Of a DNA stretch of 64,000 bases, positions 8,230 to 16,905 are shown piece after piece. Location: the NCBI GenBank assembly GCA_017411665.1, contig JAFQPT010000391.1:1-64000 (forward strand), written 5' to 3'. A program made the translations under genes and the position numbers. The notes beneath the pieces are model-generated. The model was given only the letters and a program-made list of their open reading frames with translations. It did not search any database and was not told the DNA's origin. Numbering within the stretch: position 1 is the first letter of the stretch; each line of letters opens with the position of its first letter. Origin of the DNA: Oscillospiraceae bacterium (GTDB lineage Bacteria > Bacillota_A > Clostridia > Oscillospirales > Oscillospiraceae).

Positions 8230-8694
8230 ATGTCAGGGAATAACATTCAGCTATCTCATGATGAGTTATCATCTCTTCACAAGGAGATTGATTTGATTCA
8301 AAATTGTATTACAAGAATGGCCCAAAATTCATTCATGATAAGAGGATGGGCCATATCTATTGTTGTAATTACCTGGGCGATTATTGGAATTGTAGAGAGT
8401 TGGGGGTCTATTGCGTTAATTCTGCTTCTTCTCCCGATATTAATGTTCTGGTACTTAGATGCATTTTTTCTTATGACTGAACGCAGATATCGAGATATGT
8501 ATAAATCCATTCTTGAAAAACGACTGAAAGATAAGAACTTTGAGAACATGTACGATTTAAATCCAAATAATTTTAAAAATGGATTTATGGATTTGCCAAA
8601 ATGTATGATTTCAAAAACATTGTGGCCATTTTACCTGTCTTTAATAGTGGTAGTTGTGGTTGCCATAACATTACAGTTCCTTCTCTGTATTTGA
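8230..8694 (+). CDS. Three-helix membrane protein in defence island
   Basis: 154 aa, not assigned to a named family. A polar N-terminal helix (residues 1-37, LHKEIDLIQNCITRMA) is followed by two transmembrane helices (about 38-56 and 59-79), a basic amphipathic stretch (about 84-110) and a third helix (about 131-153). The NSFMIRGW and YLDAFFLMTERRYRDMY motifs recall small membrane proteins often seen near bacterial and archaeal defence genes, but I cannot name a family with certainty. It is convergent with the SIR2 gene, 65 nt from its end. A membrane-disrupting effector is one possibility; there is no direct evidence. Confidence 0.65.
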   Translation: MSGNNIQLSHDELSSLHKEIDLIQNCITRMAQNSFMIRGWAISIVVITWAIIGIVESWGSIALILLLLPILMFWYLDAFFLMTERRYRDMYKSILEKRLKDKNFENMYDLNPNNFKNGFMDLPKCMISKTLWPFYLSLIVVVVVAITLQFLLCI

Positions 8695-8759
8695 ATTGGA
8701 GTTTAGTGGCAACAATTCTGAGGTAAAATAATTAGGTGATTGATGTCTGACCATCATAA

Positions 8760-11231
8760 TTAGGGAATGGCTGGACAGTTTTTCATCTTTCCCCTGATAT
8801 TAGATAAATCTTTAATTATATTGTCAGGTTCAATATCTAAGATGGGAATCATGTCTTCAATCTTGTAACCGAAATTAGCGTATGAACATTTTGTTTCAAA
8901 GCGATTATTGATTAACTTGAGATTTTCAAGGAAGTTTTGTCTACCAAAATTAATTTCAAGTACTAATTCATGTTTGTCCTTGTAGATATCTACAATTTTA
9001 TTTTTAATTTCTTCAGCATTTTTAGAATCTTGTTCAGTACAACACAGCAATGTGAGAATACGACATTGCATATCCCATGTATCCTTATTAACAAATTCTT
9101 TGAGTTTTGTTTCTTCAGAATACTCCTGGAAGAAGTTACGAACAGATTGGTATGTGTCATTAAGTTGATAAACACCTGATGAATCCTGTTTTGAACAGAT
9201 AACAAGACATTTGAAATAGTTGTAGAGGGTATTAAACTCAATTGTTTTCTTATCTCCGGGTAATGAGACAGGATTACTGTTGTATTCTATACCTAAGCAC
9301 TGTAATGATTTCTGCATATTTTCAATGCAAGATGCCGCACACTGTTCTCTTTCTTCATAATTTTTGATTCCTGAGCAAAGCCGCTGCATCTGCGCAAGAC
9401 TAAGATTCCTGTATCCTTGCTGGCTTTCCCGAAGAAACCGCGATGCATCTGCATCAGCAATGTGCAATTTGAAATACTCTTCAGCCTTATCAAAACACCC
9501 CAAACGGAGATTCAATAATCCTAACAGATTGTATGTCTGATTTAATCCGCGCTCTCCAGTTAAGTTGCCTATTTTTTGATAGATATTGATACTTGTCTTA
9601 CATAAGAATTTGGCTAATCCCAGAATCTCTGCATACATATTTTTTCGGTTCGTTGCATAATCATTATCATCTGGGATTGGTGGAAGGTCGGGGAGCATAG
9701 TCATAATTATATGTGCCATTGATCGAAGTGACGCGGCAAACATTAAACTTTGATCAGGTGACATAGCATCACATGAAACTTGTAATTTCAGTGAATCCAG
9801 GTTGTGTGAATATGCCTTAACTATCTTATCTTTTCCCTGTAATCTATAGAGTTGAGCCACTGCGAGATGTGCTTCTGCCTCCAGATTTGTGTCTCCAGCG
9901 GATTTTGAGCGTTCGATGGCAGTGATACCTTGTTTAATACCCCATTCCATCACTTTACTGTCAGATTTTCTTTGATAAAGTTTGTATGCCAGTTTTGCAT
10001 CCTGATATGGTGCATTTGCGGAATCTACATGGTTATTCAAAGACCTCATCAAATACCATGAAGCAATATCGGTAACATCACTATCAAAATACTGCAGTAT
10101 TTCTGCTGAAACCTTTTTATCAATTTCTGGTGTAAGTTTTTCAGACCAGGATTTAATGATAGCTTCAGTATACTCATCGATAGTGTTACTTGTTGTCTTG
10201 GTTGCTGATGTTATTGAATCAGTAATTTCTTTATTATCAGGACAGATACGAGAGAAGAGAGATTTGGCATACTCTGCAGTATCAGTTTGGATTAAGTATG
10301 CTGCATTATTCTTATTCTGATTACAACAGGTATGAAGTGTGTTGTACATATTATGGTATGATACATCTTTCCATTCCATAAGAGCAGGAGATGTGCTATA
10401 TTTATTTACTATATCTGAGAAATATGCAGAATCTGATATGATATTATCACCACCCTTTTCAGAAGATGTATGTTTTATCCAATAAATTTTCTTTGGACAG
10501 GATTCTGGTTTTGAGAGAACTTTGTATAAATCATATTCATCTCTCAAGCTATGTCCCATAACTACCCATGTATGGTTATGCAGGGCTTCAAGAAGTTTGA
10601 TTTTGGGAGTTACTGATTCACTTTGATGTTGAGAAAGCAATGTTACTATAGACGCTGAGGTATCATTACCGTCAGGGTCACAAAAGGATCCATGCAATTT
10701 AATCAGATAACCTTCATGATAATCCATAGTTTCTGTCTTATTACCCGTAATATCTTTAGTAAATTTTTCAAAATCATAGTTTTTTATGAGACAATGTGTA
10801 CTATCAATAGTTGTATTGTAAAGTATTTTGTAAGCATCTTCAATCAGGCCGTCAAAATTTGTAGATATGACAATGTTTCCCTGCTGAATAAGAGCAGCAA
10901 GCAAGTAGTGGATTACGTTTGGCTCCACAGAATATCCGTCAGCTCTTGCTGTTGCTGTATCTAAAACCTTAAGCGGGAGCAGACCATCTCTTTCTCCCAT
11001 ATGTTTTAACAGAATCTGGAAGAATAATTCCGGGCGTATTTTCTCTAATATCATATTTCTATCAAAGTATTTCAGAGATGATAATTGTTTAAGGCAATTG
11101 TCTTGCGGGAAAAGAGACAAATTGGTTGGTGAACTATAGGAGATGCCGGCACCAACAAGGAAGATTACAGGCTTGTTAGAATTGATTTCATCACACAGAC
11201 AATTTTTGATATATTCAAAGTAGGACGACAT
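8760..11231 (-). CDS. SIR2-domain NADase-like protein with helical-repeat C-terminus
   Basis: 823 aa. The SIR2 domain fills about residues 15-290 with the expected motifs: VGAGIS (26-31), STNFD with N125 and D127, and the catalytic His in IKLHGSF (H180). In defence proteins (Thoeris ThsA, DSR1/2, SIR2-STAND) such domains destroy NAD+ to abort infection. The remaining 500 residues are alpha-helical with TPR-like units (AEAHLAVAQLYRLQGK at about 445; TYNLLGLLNLRLGCFDKAEEYFKLH at about 560), a likely sensor. It lacks the SLOG or macro domain of ThsA. It has its own TATA box (about 11254-11262) with a palindrome between box and ATG. NADase activity is inferred, not shown. Confidence 0.85.
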   Translation of the reverse strand: MSSYFEYIKNCLCDEINSNKPVIFLVGAGISYSSPTNLSLFPQDNCLKQLSSLKYFDRNMILEKIRPELFFQILLKHMGERDGLLPLKVLDTATARADGYSVEPNVIHYLLAALIQQGNIVISTNFDGLIEDAYKILYNTTIDSTHCLIKNYDFEKFTKDITGNKTETMDYHEGYLIKLHGSFCDPDGNDTSASIVTLLSQHQSESVTPKIKLLEALHNHTWVVMGHSLRDEYDLYKVLSKPESCPKKIYWIKHTSSEKGGDNIISDSAYFSDIVNKYSTSPALMEWKDVSYHNMYNTLHTCCNQNKNNAAYLIQTDTAEYAKSLFSRICPDNKEITDSITSATKTTSNTIDEYTEAIIKSWSEKLTPEIDKKVSAEILQYFDSDVTDIASWYLMRSLNNHVDSANAPYQDAKLAYKLYQRKSDSKVMEWGIKQGITAIERSKSAGDTNLEAEAHLAVAQLYRLQGKDKIVKAYSHNLDSLKLQVSCDAMSPDQSLMFAASLRSMAHIIMTMLPDLPPIPDDNDYATNRKNMYAEILGLAKFLCKTSINIYQKIGNLTGERGLNQTYNLLGLLNLRLGCFDKAEEYFKLHIADADASRFLRESQQGYRNLSLAQMQRLCSGIKNYEEREQCAASCIENMQKSLQCLGIEYNSNPVSLPGDKKTIEFNTLYNYFKCLVICSKQDSSGVYQLNDTYQSVRNFFQEYSEETKLKEFVNKDTWDMQCRILTLLCCTEQDSKNAEEIKNKIVDIYKDKHELVLEINFGRQNFLENLKLINNRFETKCSYANFGYKIEDMIPILDIEPDNIIKDLSNIRGKMKNCPAIP

Positions 11232-11253
11232 AATTACTAATAAATAGTAATTA
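11231..11253 (-). promoter_or_regulatory. Palindrome at the SIR2 gene start
   Basis: TAATTACTA-ATAAA-TAGTAATTA: perfect 9-bp arms with a 5-nt spacer, ending in the start codon. TATAGATATATC at 11253-11264 lies just upstream (in the leftward direction), so the palindrome covers the expected transcription start. Reads as an operator that could keep the toxic NADase gene low; inference. Confidence 0.5.
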
Positions 11254-11347
11254 TAGATATATCTTGTGCCCTTGCCAACTTGTCTAATCTCTGTAATATA
11301 TTCTAGAAGTAACTCGCACTATTTGAAATATTGAATAAAATAGGTAT

Positions 11348-11753
11348 CTATCCTAATTGTTTAGTTGCGTTCACAACAGACTTTATGTTCCATTTACGAT
11401 AATATCAGCCGCTTCTTTCACTCGTGTTGATGTTTTCTCATAACCTCAGGGTTCAATTGGTTTTTTTTAATCCATTTTTTGCCAAATCAATCTCAATATT
11501 AATCCACTTGCTATATGTAGAATAAACTCCTGCTAATATTAGAACAACAGAAGCATGTTTCATTTGCTCATGTATTGCCCATCTCAATTTATTATCTGAA
11601 CCAGTGACATGAAGTGGATTATCTTTTGGAATAGAATAGTCCTCGTAAGAAAAGTCACAATCATTATCCAGAAGGTTAATTAACTTCTTATACGAATCTG
11701 AGTAAGCCCAAGAATAGCTAATAAATAAATTATAAGTTTCTTGGAGTGGACAT
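11348..11753 (-). pseudogene. Decayed Thoeris-type TIR (ThsB-like, MTH538/DUF1863) gene
   Basis: Reading leftward from about 11750, an uninterrupted frame of about 95 codons gives YNLFISYSWAYSDSY, then IPKDNPLHVTGSD, LRWAIHEQMKHASVVLILAGVY in two blocks and KWINIEIDLA, the layout of the TIR-like ThsB family. The frame has no start codon: the only suitable ATG (11753) is one nucleotide out of frame. Further lesions follow: a frame slip in the A8 run at 11461-11468, a stop where the family has PWG (11440s), and another one-base slip near 11393. Past them, GYEKTSTRVKEAADIIV and KWNIKSVVNATKQLG can be read in shifted frames up to a stop at 11348. The gene lies 22 nt from the caspase-like gene on the same strand. 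I read it as an inactive sensor gene; four separate lesions make sequencing error unlikely. Confidence 0.8.
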
Positions 11754-11775
11754 TCCTATATCTCCAATAGATATA

Positions 11776-12729
11776 TTAAATTCTGTTATTTTTTACCAAT
11801 TTCCAGTAATGTTTACCAAGTGCTGTTAGGACACATGATTTGCTATTTATAGCAGCATAATACATATGTATCTCATCTTTTGGAATAAGAAGATTCACTC
11901 TATTGTAACGCTGAAGAGTTGAAAAGATTTTTGTATTCTTTTCAACTTTTATTTCTGAAGTAGGTTCATAAGAGGGATCCAATTGATATTCTGAATCTGG
12001 ATCTGCAAAGTATTCTGTAAGCCTATATAATTCCTGAAGAGTTATTGGAGGTGTATTTTTTCTCAGTGATACAAAACTATGTACATTAGTTTTAAACATT
12101 GGTCTTTGATCCCATGGACCAAGTGCCTGATCAATATATGCATACACACTTCCTGGAGTGACATCCCCAACAAGATTCATAGCACCACCATTTAATGCCT
12201 CAACTAACAATGAGGTAAACACCCCTTTCCCTCCTTTTTCCATTGAATATTCTTCAGGTTTACACGCGGTAAGGATGGTTGTTCCCTCATTTATCAATGA
12301 GAAATCAGTATTACATGCTATATTTCCAGCAGTACCAGCATGACAGCAATCAAGAATAATAATTTTATTCCTTGCTTTGGAGGTGGCTGCAATTGTCAAA
12401 ATATCATGAATTGCCAACCCATTATCACCACGTTTTACATCAGATGTTAGAAGATATCCCCCTGTGTTTTCAACATACCCATGCCCTGAAAAATATAATA
12501 ATGTTGAATCTACTGCCCCATCAAAGAGCTTTTTTATTTTATCTTTCAACTCTTCTTTGGATAATTGAGTACCAGGATTATCAGCTATATATAATTCTGT
12601 TGAAAAGTTTGGTGTGCCATCACCATTTCTGGAGAGTACATTGTACATTGCTGAGGCATCATTTCCACACCCAAACAAACTATTGATATGTTCATAATAG
12701 TTAATACCAATGCACAACGCTTTTTTCAT
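11776..12729 (-). CDS. Caspase-like (peptidase C14) protease
   Basis: 317 aa. The N-terminal half is a caspase/metacaspase p20 domain: ALCIGINYY start, the catalytic His in FSGHGY (H83) and the catalytic Cys in LDCCHAG (C129), so the dyad is intact. The C-terminal half (about 230-317) is a separate small domain ending in MYYAAINSKS, LTALGKHYW and LVK, which I associate with caspase-like effectors paired with TIR proteins. In type IV Thoeris, TIR enzymes make a nucleotide signal that switches on a caspase-like protease; that knowledge is from memory. Here the co-oriented TIR gene 22 nt downstream is broken, so the protease looks orphaned. TATA-like ATATATC lies about 28 nt before the ATG. Confidence 0.88.
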   Translation of the reverse strand: MKKALCIGINYYEHINSLFGCGNDASAMYNVLSRNGDGTPNFSTELYIADNPGTQLSKEELKDKIKKLFDGAVDSTLLYFSGHGYVENTGGYLLTSDVKRGDNGLAIHDILTIAATSKARNKIIILDCCHAGTAGNIACNTDFSLINEGTTILTACKPEEYSMEKGGKGVFTSLLVEALNGGAMNLVGDVTPGSVYAYIDQALGPWDQRPMFKTNVHSFVSLRKNTPPITLQELYRLTEYFADPDSEYQLDPSYEPTSEIKVEKNTKIFSTLQRYNRVNLLIPKDEIHMYYAAINSKSCVLTALGKHYWKLVKNNRI

Positions 12730-12855
12730 ATAATTAATAATATCATCATAATAATATATCTTTAACTATTCTATGTTAATATCTCATAAGTATTGTATTA
12801 AAAATTATTTAATATATTTCTCATTTCAATCGCATCTAATTATTTATATTGGTAA

Positions 12856-15800
12856 TTAATTTGTGATTTGAGATAGACGTTCCCTACATTCAGAAATATG
12901 TTTATCCAAGTATGTTTTATGATAACAACTAGAATTATTAAATTCAGTTTGATTATCAAACATACAAATAGCTTCAGAATAGAACTCTTTTGCCTTTTCA
13001 AGCATAAATCTTCTGAAATAGAAATCACCCATATTAATTAATGTATATGTGAGATTATATGCATCATATCCCTTTGGATAACATTTTTCTAAATCCCTCC
13101 TAAGATTTAATGATTCTGAATACAGGTTTTCAATAATACTATAATCTTTTTGGAATATATCATTATAGTCATCATATAGATTTGCTAAATTAACAAATGT
13201 ATCTGCAAGTTTCATATAGTGAGATGTAAGCCCAATTTCCTTAAAATTATTCCTGATATTAAGGGCACATAGATACATTTTTTCAGCATTGTCATACTCA
13301 CCGCGTAATTTCGATAATCTTGCTAAGTTATAGTATGTATTTGCTAGACTCTCCTGATAATCATAGTTGTTTTTATCTCTGGACAGAAGAATTTTCTTCG
13401 CATTTAAAGCTAGTTCATAACTTGACTGCACATCATCTAATTTACAATCTATATTAGGTTGGCTATTTTGATCAATTACTGATTGATATAATAACCCATA
13501 ATTATTACAGAGCATCGAATAAAGATTAAGTTCCTCATCCATACAATTGATTTTTGAAGTATGAGTTATAAAATAACTAATTTCATCAAAATTCAATAGA
13601 ACTTTTGCTTTATCATAATTATCTTTAGAATGTACATAATCTTCTCCCATCCAGTACAGTCTACCACAATTAATGAGATTTTTAATAATATTGATTCTAT
13701 TATTATATGGATTTTTATTTAGAATAACCAATGCATTTTTATATAATCTCAATGCTTTGTCCCCCTCCCCAATTAATTCAAATATTCTTCCTCTTTTCTC
13801 CTGAATTGATGCAAAATAAATATCTGATTCAAGTTCATTTTCACTAACAAGTGATTTTAAAAGCTTTTTTGCTTTTTCAAATTTTTTATTAGCTTGATGG
13901 AAATCATTCAATTCTAAGTGTAGATTTCCACAATGATATAAGAGATCAATAGTATTTCTCATACTCAATGTCTTAAACCTTAATAATGTATTACAACAGT
14001 CAATTATCCTTAATAACTCACGTCGATTAGTATATTCATCAGAGTATGTTATAACTTTCTCCACATTTATTGAAGTGTTTAAACCAAGTAATATCTCATA
14101 ATATAATATCTCAATATTAGCAATTCTCTTCATTTCCCCTTCTCTTTCTGTAGACAATATTCCGTAGTAATCAAGACAAATATTATAATTAGTTTTTACT
14201 TCATCATCGTCAAACTTGAGACCATTAATATAATCTACAATTTGATGATATGAAACACACCATGACTTTCCATCTTTATTTCTTTCAACAAAACCTTTCT
14301 CTGAAAGAGATGAAAGTAATTCATCTACATTTCCATAAATTGTAATATTAGAACATGCTCTGCGTAAGACCTCTTGGTTGATATTAAAGAAAATATCATA
14401 ATCAAATAGAGACAAGAGACGTAAAAATCTAATCTCATCTTCTGTAAGAATCAATTTGATTATCCTTTTCCAAATCTCCTGACTTCCATCTTTAGCATAG
14501 ATTTCCTTAGAATTATGCTCCAACTCACAAATCATATTTTTATAGGTTTGTTTATCTAAGAGAGAGGGTAAATTTCTAACCATCAAGTAAGAAAAGATAG
14601 GATAACCACCTGCTATTTGTTGAATTATATCGATATTATCTTGTACCAATGTTGGATTAATACCCAATATTCGAGCAAAATATAGTAAAAGCTCCTCTAC
14701 TTCTTCAATAGACGTAACTTCTTTAGAGTATGCTTGTGAATTAACCAGATTATTTTTCTTTGATGTGGCTATTATTGTTATATCTTTATTAAGTAATCTA
14801 TACACAGATTTATCTGCTAAGTCTATATCGTCTATTAATAATAAAATATTATTTTTATTACATATATTGGCAATCTGATCCATCCTATCAGCATCCGTAC
14901 CCATTATATTATTATCAGATGATAATGTGTTAAGTATATGATCTAGTGTTAACTTTTCAGACTGCCCCATCCTAATATGTCTTATCTTGTCATTCCTATA
15001 TCCCGACTTTGAGATATATGCTGAATATCTTGAGAATATAATCGCTTTATCTCCAGTTTCTAATATTCGCAATAAAGTTAATACTTCAGCAAGGGTTGTT
15101 TTACCTATACCTCCAGGACCCCATAACAGTAATGACTTTTCAGTATCAATAATCTTATAAAGTTTTTTGAGTTCTGAATGATTACCAACAAAATTTTTAA
15201 ACTTAAAATTTGGATTTGTATCTGGATGTGCATATCTATCCAAGATATCTTTCACTAAACTCTTGAATATTCGATCCACATTATCTTGGTTACATCTACC
15301 TAATGTCTCATTTCCTATCTCAACCATCAATTGTGATAGTTTTGGCATATTATTGAATGTCAGAGAAATTTCATTCTCATCAAATACTATTGAGTTTGAA
15401 TTTTTCCCAACCTCAGCAACAATATCTTCCCTCTCTTGAATACTCAGTTTATCATAAGTGTATCCATACTTCCATTTAGTACAACAATCCAATTTATTAT
15501 TGTTTAGAATATCATATATTTTCCACAGATTGCCAAATAAAAATATTAAATGCGGGCAATTAATGCATCTTCCCAGCCTCAATTCACAATGAGTATATGA
15601 TATTTTTCCATTACAATCATCAGTTCCTTCATGATAATAACATCTCTCAGCAAATTTTATGTTTTCGTTACCTTCCTTCTTTTCTCTTTCATTTAGACAT
15701 AATTCAGAACATGAATCTGATACATGGCATTCATCAATCAACGACCCGTATTGTGGTGTTAATAAATAGATAATATAATCAGCATTGATTATGCCATAAT

Positions 15801-15951
15801 CCCCATCATGAAAAATGAATTTTTGAGGTGACGTACTGCTCGCAAAATATTCCATTGCACGAGGAGTTACTGATTGTTGTAAACGAGTTAATATTTTTGA
15901 CCGTACATAATCAAGATCTTTGAAGGTAGAAGAAAGAAAGATATCTAACAT
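12856..15951 (-). CDS. DUF4062-STAND NTPase-TPR protein (NLR-like)
   Basis: 1031 aa. The N-terminus matches DUF4062 (IFLSSTFKDL at residues 4-13; ADYIIYLLTPQYGSL), a domain found before STAND ATPases. It is interrupted by a Cys-rich insert with about ten Cys between 75 and 157 (including CHVSDSC, CINC). The NB-ARC/STAND ATPase follows: Walker A GPGGIGKTT (278-286), Walker B LLLIDDID (370-377), the sensor TSK at about 396 and GGYP at about 444, then a winged helix (about 510-590). From about 660 to the end there are TPR-like helical repeats (for example YDNAEKMYLCALNIR). This is the plan of an Avs/NLR-like immune receptor, with the TPRs as the probable sensor and the N-terminal domain as probable effector or adaptor. 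TATA-like TTTATATC is 26 nt before the ATG. Target and effector activity unknown. Confidence 0.85.
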   Translation of the reverse strand: MLDIFLSSTFKDLDYVRSKILTRLQQSVTPRAMEYFASSTSPQKFIFHDGDYGIINADYIIYLLTPQYGSLIDECHVSDSCSELCLNEREKKEGNENIKFAERCYYHEGTDDCNGKISYTHCELRLGRCINCPHLIFLFGNLWKIYDILNNNKLDCCTKWKYGYTYDKLSIQEREDIVAEVGKNSNSIVFDENEISLTFNNMPKLSQLMVEIGNETLGRCNQDNVDRIFKSLVKDILDRYAHPDTNPNFKFKNFVGNHSELKKLYKIIDTEKSLLLWGPGGIGKTTLAEVLTLLRILETGDKAIIFSRYSAYISKSGYRNDKIRHIRMGQSEKLTLDHILNTLSSDNNIMGTDADRMDQIANICNKNNILLLIDDIDLADKSVYRLLNKDITIIATSKKNNLVNSQAYSKEVTSIEEVEELLLYFARILGINPTLVQDNIDIIQQIAGGYPIFSYLMVRNLPSLLDKQTYKNMICELEHNSKEIYAKDGSQEIWKRIIKLILTEDEIRFLRLLSLFDYDIFFNINQEVLRRACSNITIYGNVDELLSSLSEKGFVERNKDGKSWCVSYHQIVDYINGLKFDDDEVKTNYNICLDYYGILSTEREGEMKRIANIEILYYEILLGLNTSINVEKVITYSDEYTNRRELLRIIDCCNTLLRFKTLSMRNTIDLLYHCGNLHLELNDFHQANKKFEKAKKLLKSLVSENELESDIYFASIQEKRGRIFELIGEGDKALRLYKNALVILNKNPYNNRINIIKNLINCGRLYWMGEDYVHSKDNYDKAKVLLNFDEISYFITHTSKINCMDEELNLYSMLCNNYGLLYQSVIDQNSQPNIDCKLDDVQSSYELALNAKKILLSRDKNNYDYQESLANTYYNLARLSKLRGEYDNAEKMYLCALNIRNNFKEIGLTSHYMKLADTFVNLANLYDDYNDIFQKDYSIIENLYSESLNLRRDLEKCYPKGYDAYNLTYTLINMGDFYFRRFMLEKAKEFYSEAICMFDNQTEFNNSSCYHKTYLDKHISECRERLSQITN

Positions 15952-16231
15952 AGTCTTAATTAGACTTTTTGATGATATAAATTATTTGTATAATATAGTA
16001 CATAACATCTTCATATTTCTAAATCATTGAATATTCAAATATCAATAACGAATAATAACCATGTCAATTTTTTGAATATCATAATGGTACTCCATAAAAC
16101 AACTACCTTATTTAATGTTGAGACAGTGTCAGTAAATATCAAAGACACATTTAAACAAATAATCTATTTCCAGGCATATACAAATATCTAAAATAAAAGA
16201 GAGGAGGATAGTGCAGAGAGCCACAGAAAAC
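15952..16231. other. AT-rich intergenic region with STAND promoter
   Basis: 280 bp without a gene. On the minus strand AATTTATATCATC at 15971-15983 is the likely promoter of the STAND gene (26 nt to its ATG). The right part marks the shift from the very AT-rich defence genes to the GC-richer small-gene operon. Confidence 0.55.
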
Positions 16232-16417
16232 CTACCGCACCCTCCTGACAACCGTATCAGAATCCGCTAACCCGTGAAACAGCAGCGCACTCTTCACCGA
16301 AGCCTTAGAACACCCGAGATGCCGTGCAATCATACTCGCCGAGCCTTCCTCCTTCACCAGCACCGCCAGCTCATGGCGGTCACGCAGCGCAGGAATATTC
16401 CTCCACGAAGGAATCAT
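16232..16417 (-). CDS. Small HTH protein, last gene of compact operon
   Basis: 61 aa. SASMIARHLGCSKASVKSALLFHG (in two parts, residues 27-50) reads as a helix-turn-helix of the homeodomain-like or Trp-repressor kind. It overlaps the upstream gene by four bases (ATGA). It is probably a DNA-binding protein of the mobile module; no closer assignment. Confidence 0.55.
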   Translation of the reverse strand: MIPSWRNIPALRDRHELAVLVKEEGSASMIARHLGCSKASVKSALLFHGLADSDTVVRRVR

Positions 16418-16905
16418 ACCACAGAGACCTCCTCAATCACATAATCCATCAGCCGCTCCTCCTTTTCCGTCAGCCGCTCAAACACATGAGCTGGGACAAC
16501 CTTCGACAACTCAGTCGAATTCATCACCTCATACTTCTGAATATCCGAAGAACCCAGAATTGCCAAAGCCTCAAGATACAGATTCCGCCTGCCGATAATC
16601 TTCTCCGCATCAGTCGCCTTCACGTGAACCAGAGAATCAAACAACTCAGGACTATACGCTGCAACCTCTGCAACCTTCACCCTCGTATAACTCCGGTACT
16701 TCCCGCACAAAGCATACCGCTCAGACGTCAGCCCTCTATCCAGGATATCAGCTACCTGATGTTTATACTCAACTTCCACAAAGTCAAGCATCCACCGAAG
16801 TGCCTCCCTGCATTCATAAAGCCATGCCGCACGGTCAAAACCGCACTCAACAGGACACGGATACGCATCCTGGATAATATCCAGATACTCCTGAGGTGTT
16901 TTCAT
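16414..16905 (-). CDS. Hypothetical protein of compact operon
   Basis: 163 aa, unrecognised. It is alpha-helical and acidic with scattered Cys (PCPVECGF near residue 17-22) and no clear motif. It overlaps the HNH gene by four bases upstream and the HTH gene by four bases downstream, so it is translated with them. Given the company it is probably a viral or plasmid gene. Confidence 0.6.
   Translation of the reverse strand: MKTPQEYLDIIQDAYPCPVECGFDRAAWLYECREALRWMLDFVEVEYKHQVADILDRGLTSERYALCGKYRSYTRVKVAEVAAYSPELFDSLVHVKATDAEKIIGRRNLYLEALAILGSSDIQKYEVMNSTELSKVVPAHVFERLTEKEERLMDYVIEEVSVV

Noticed and set aside
8760..12729. SIR2 gene as ThsA partner of the TIR gene (type I Thoeris)
   Set aside because: The SIR2 protein lacks the SLOG or macro domain of ThsA, has 823 residues instead of about 480 and has its own promoter; the caspase gene is the closer partner.
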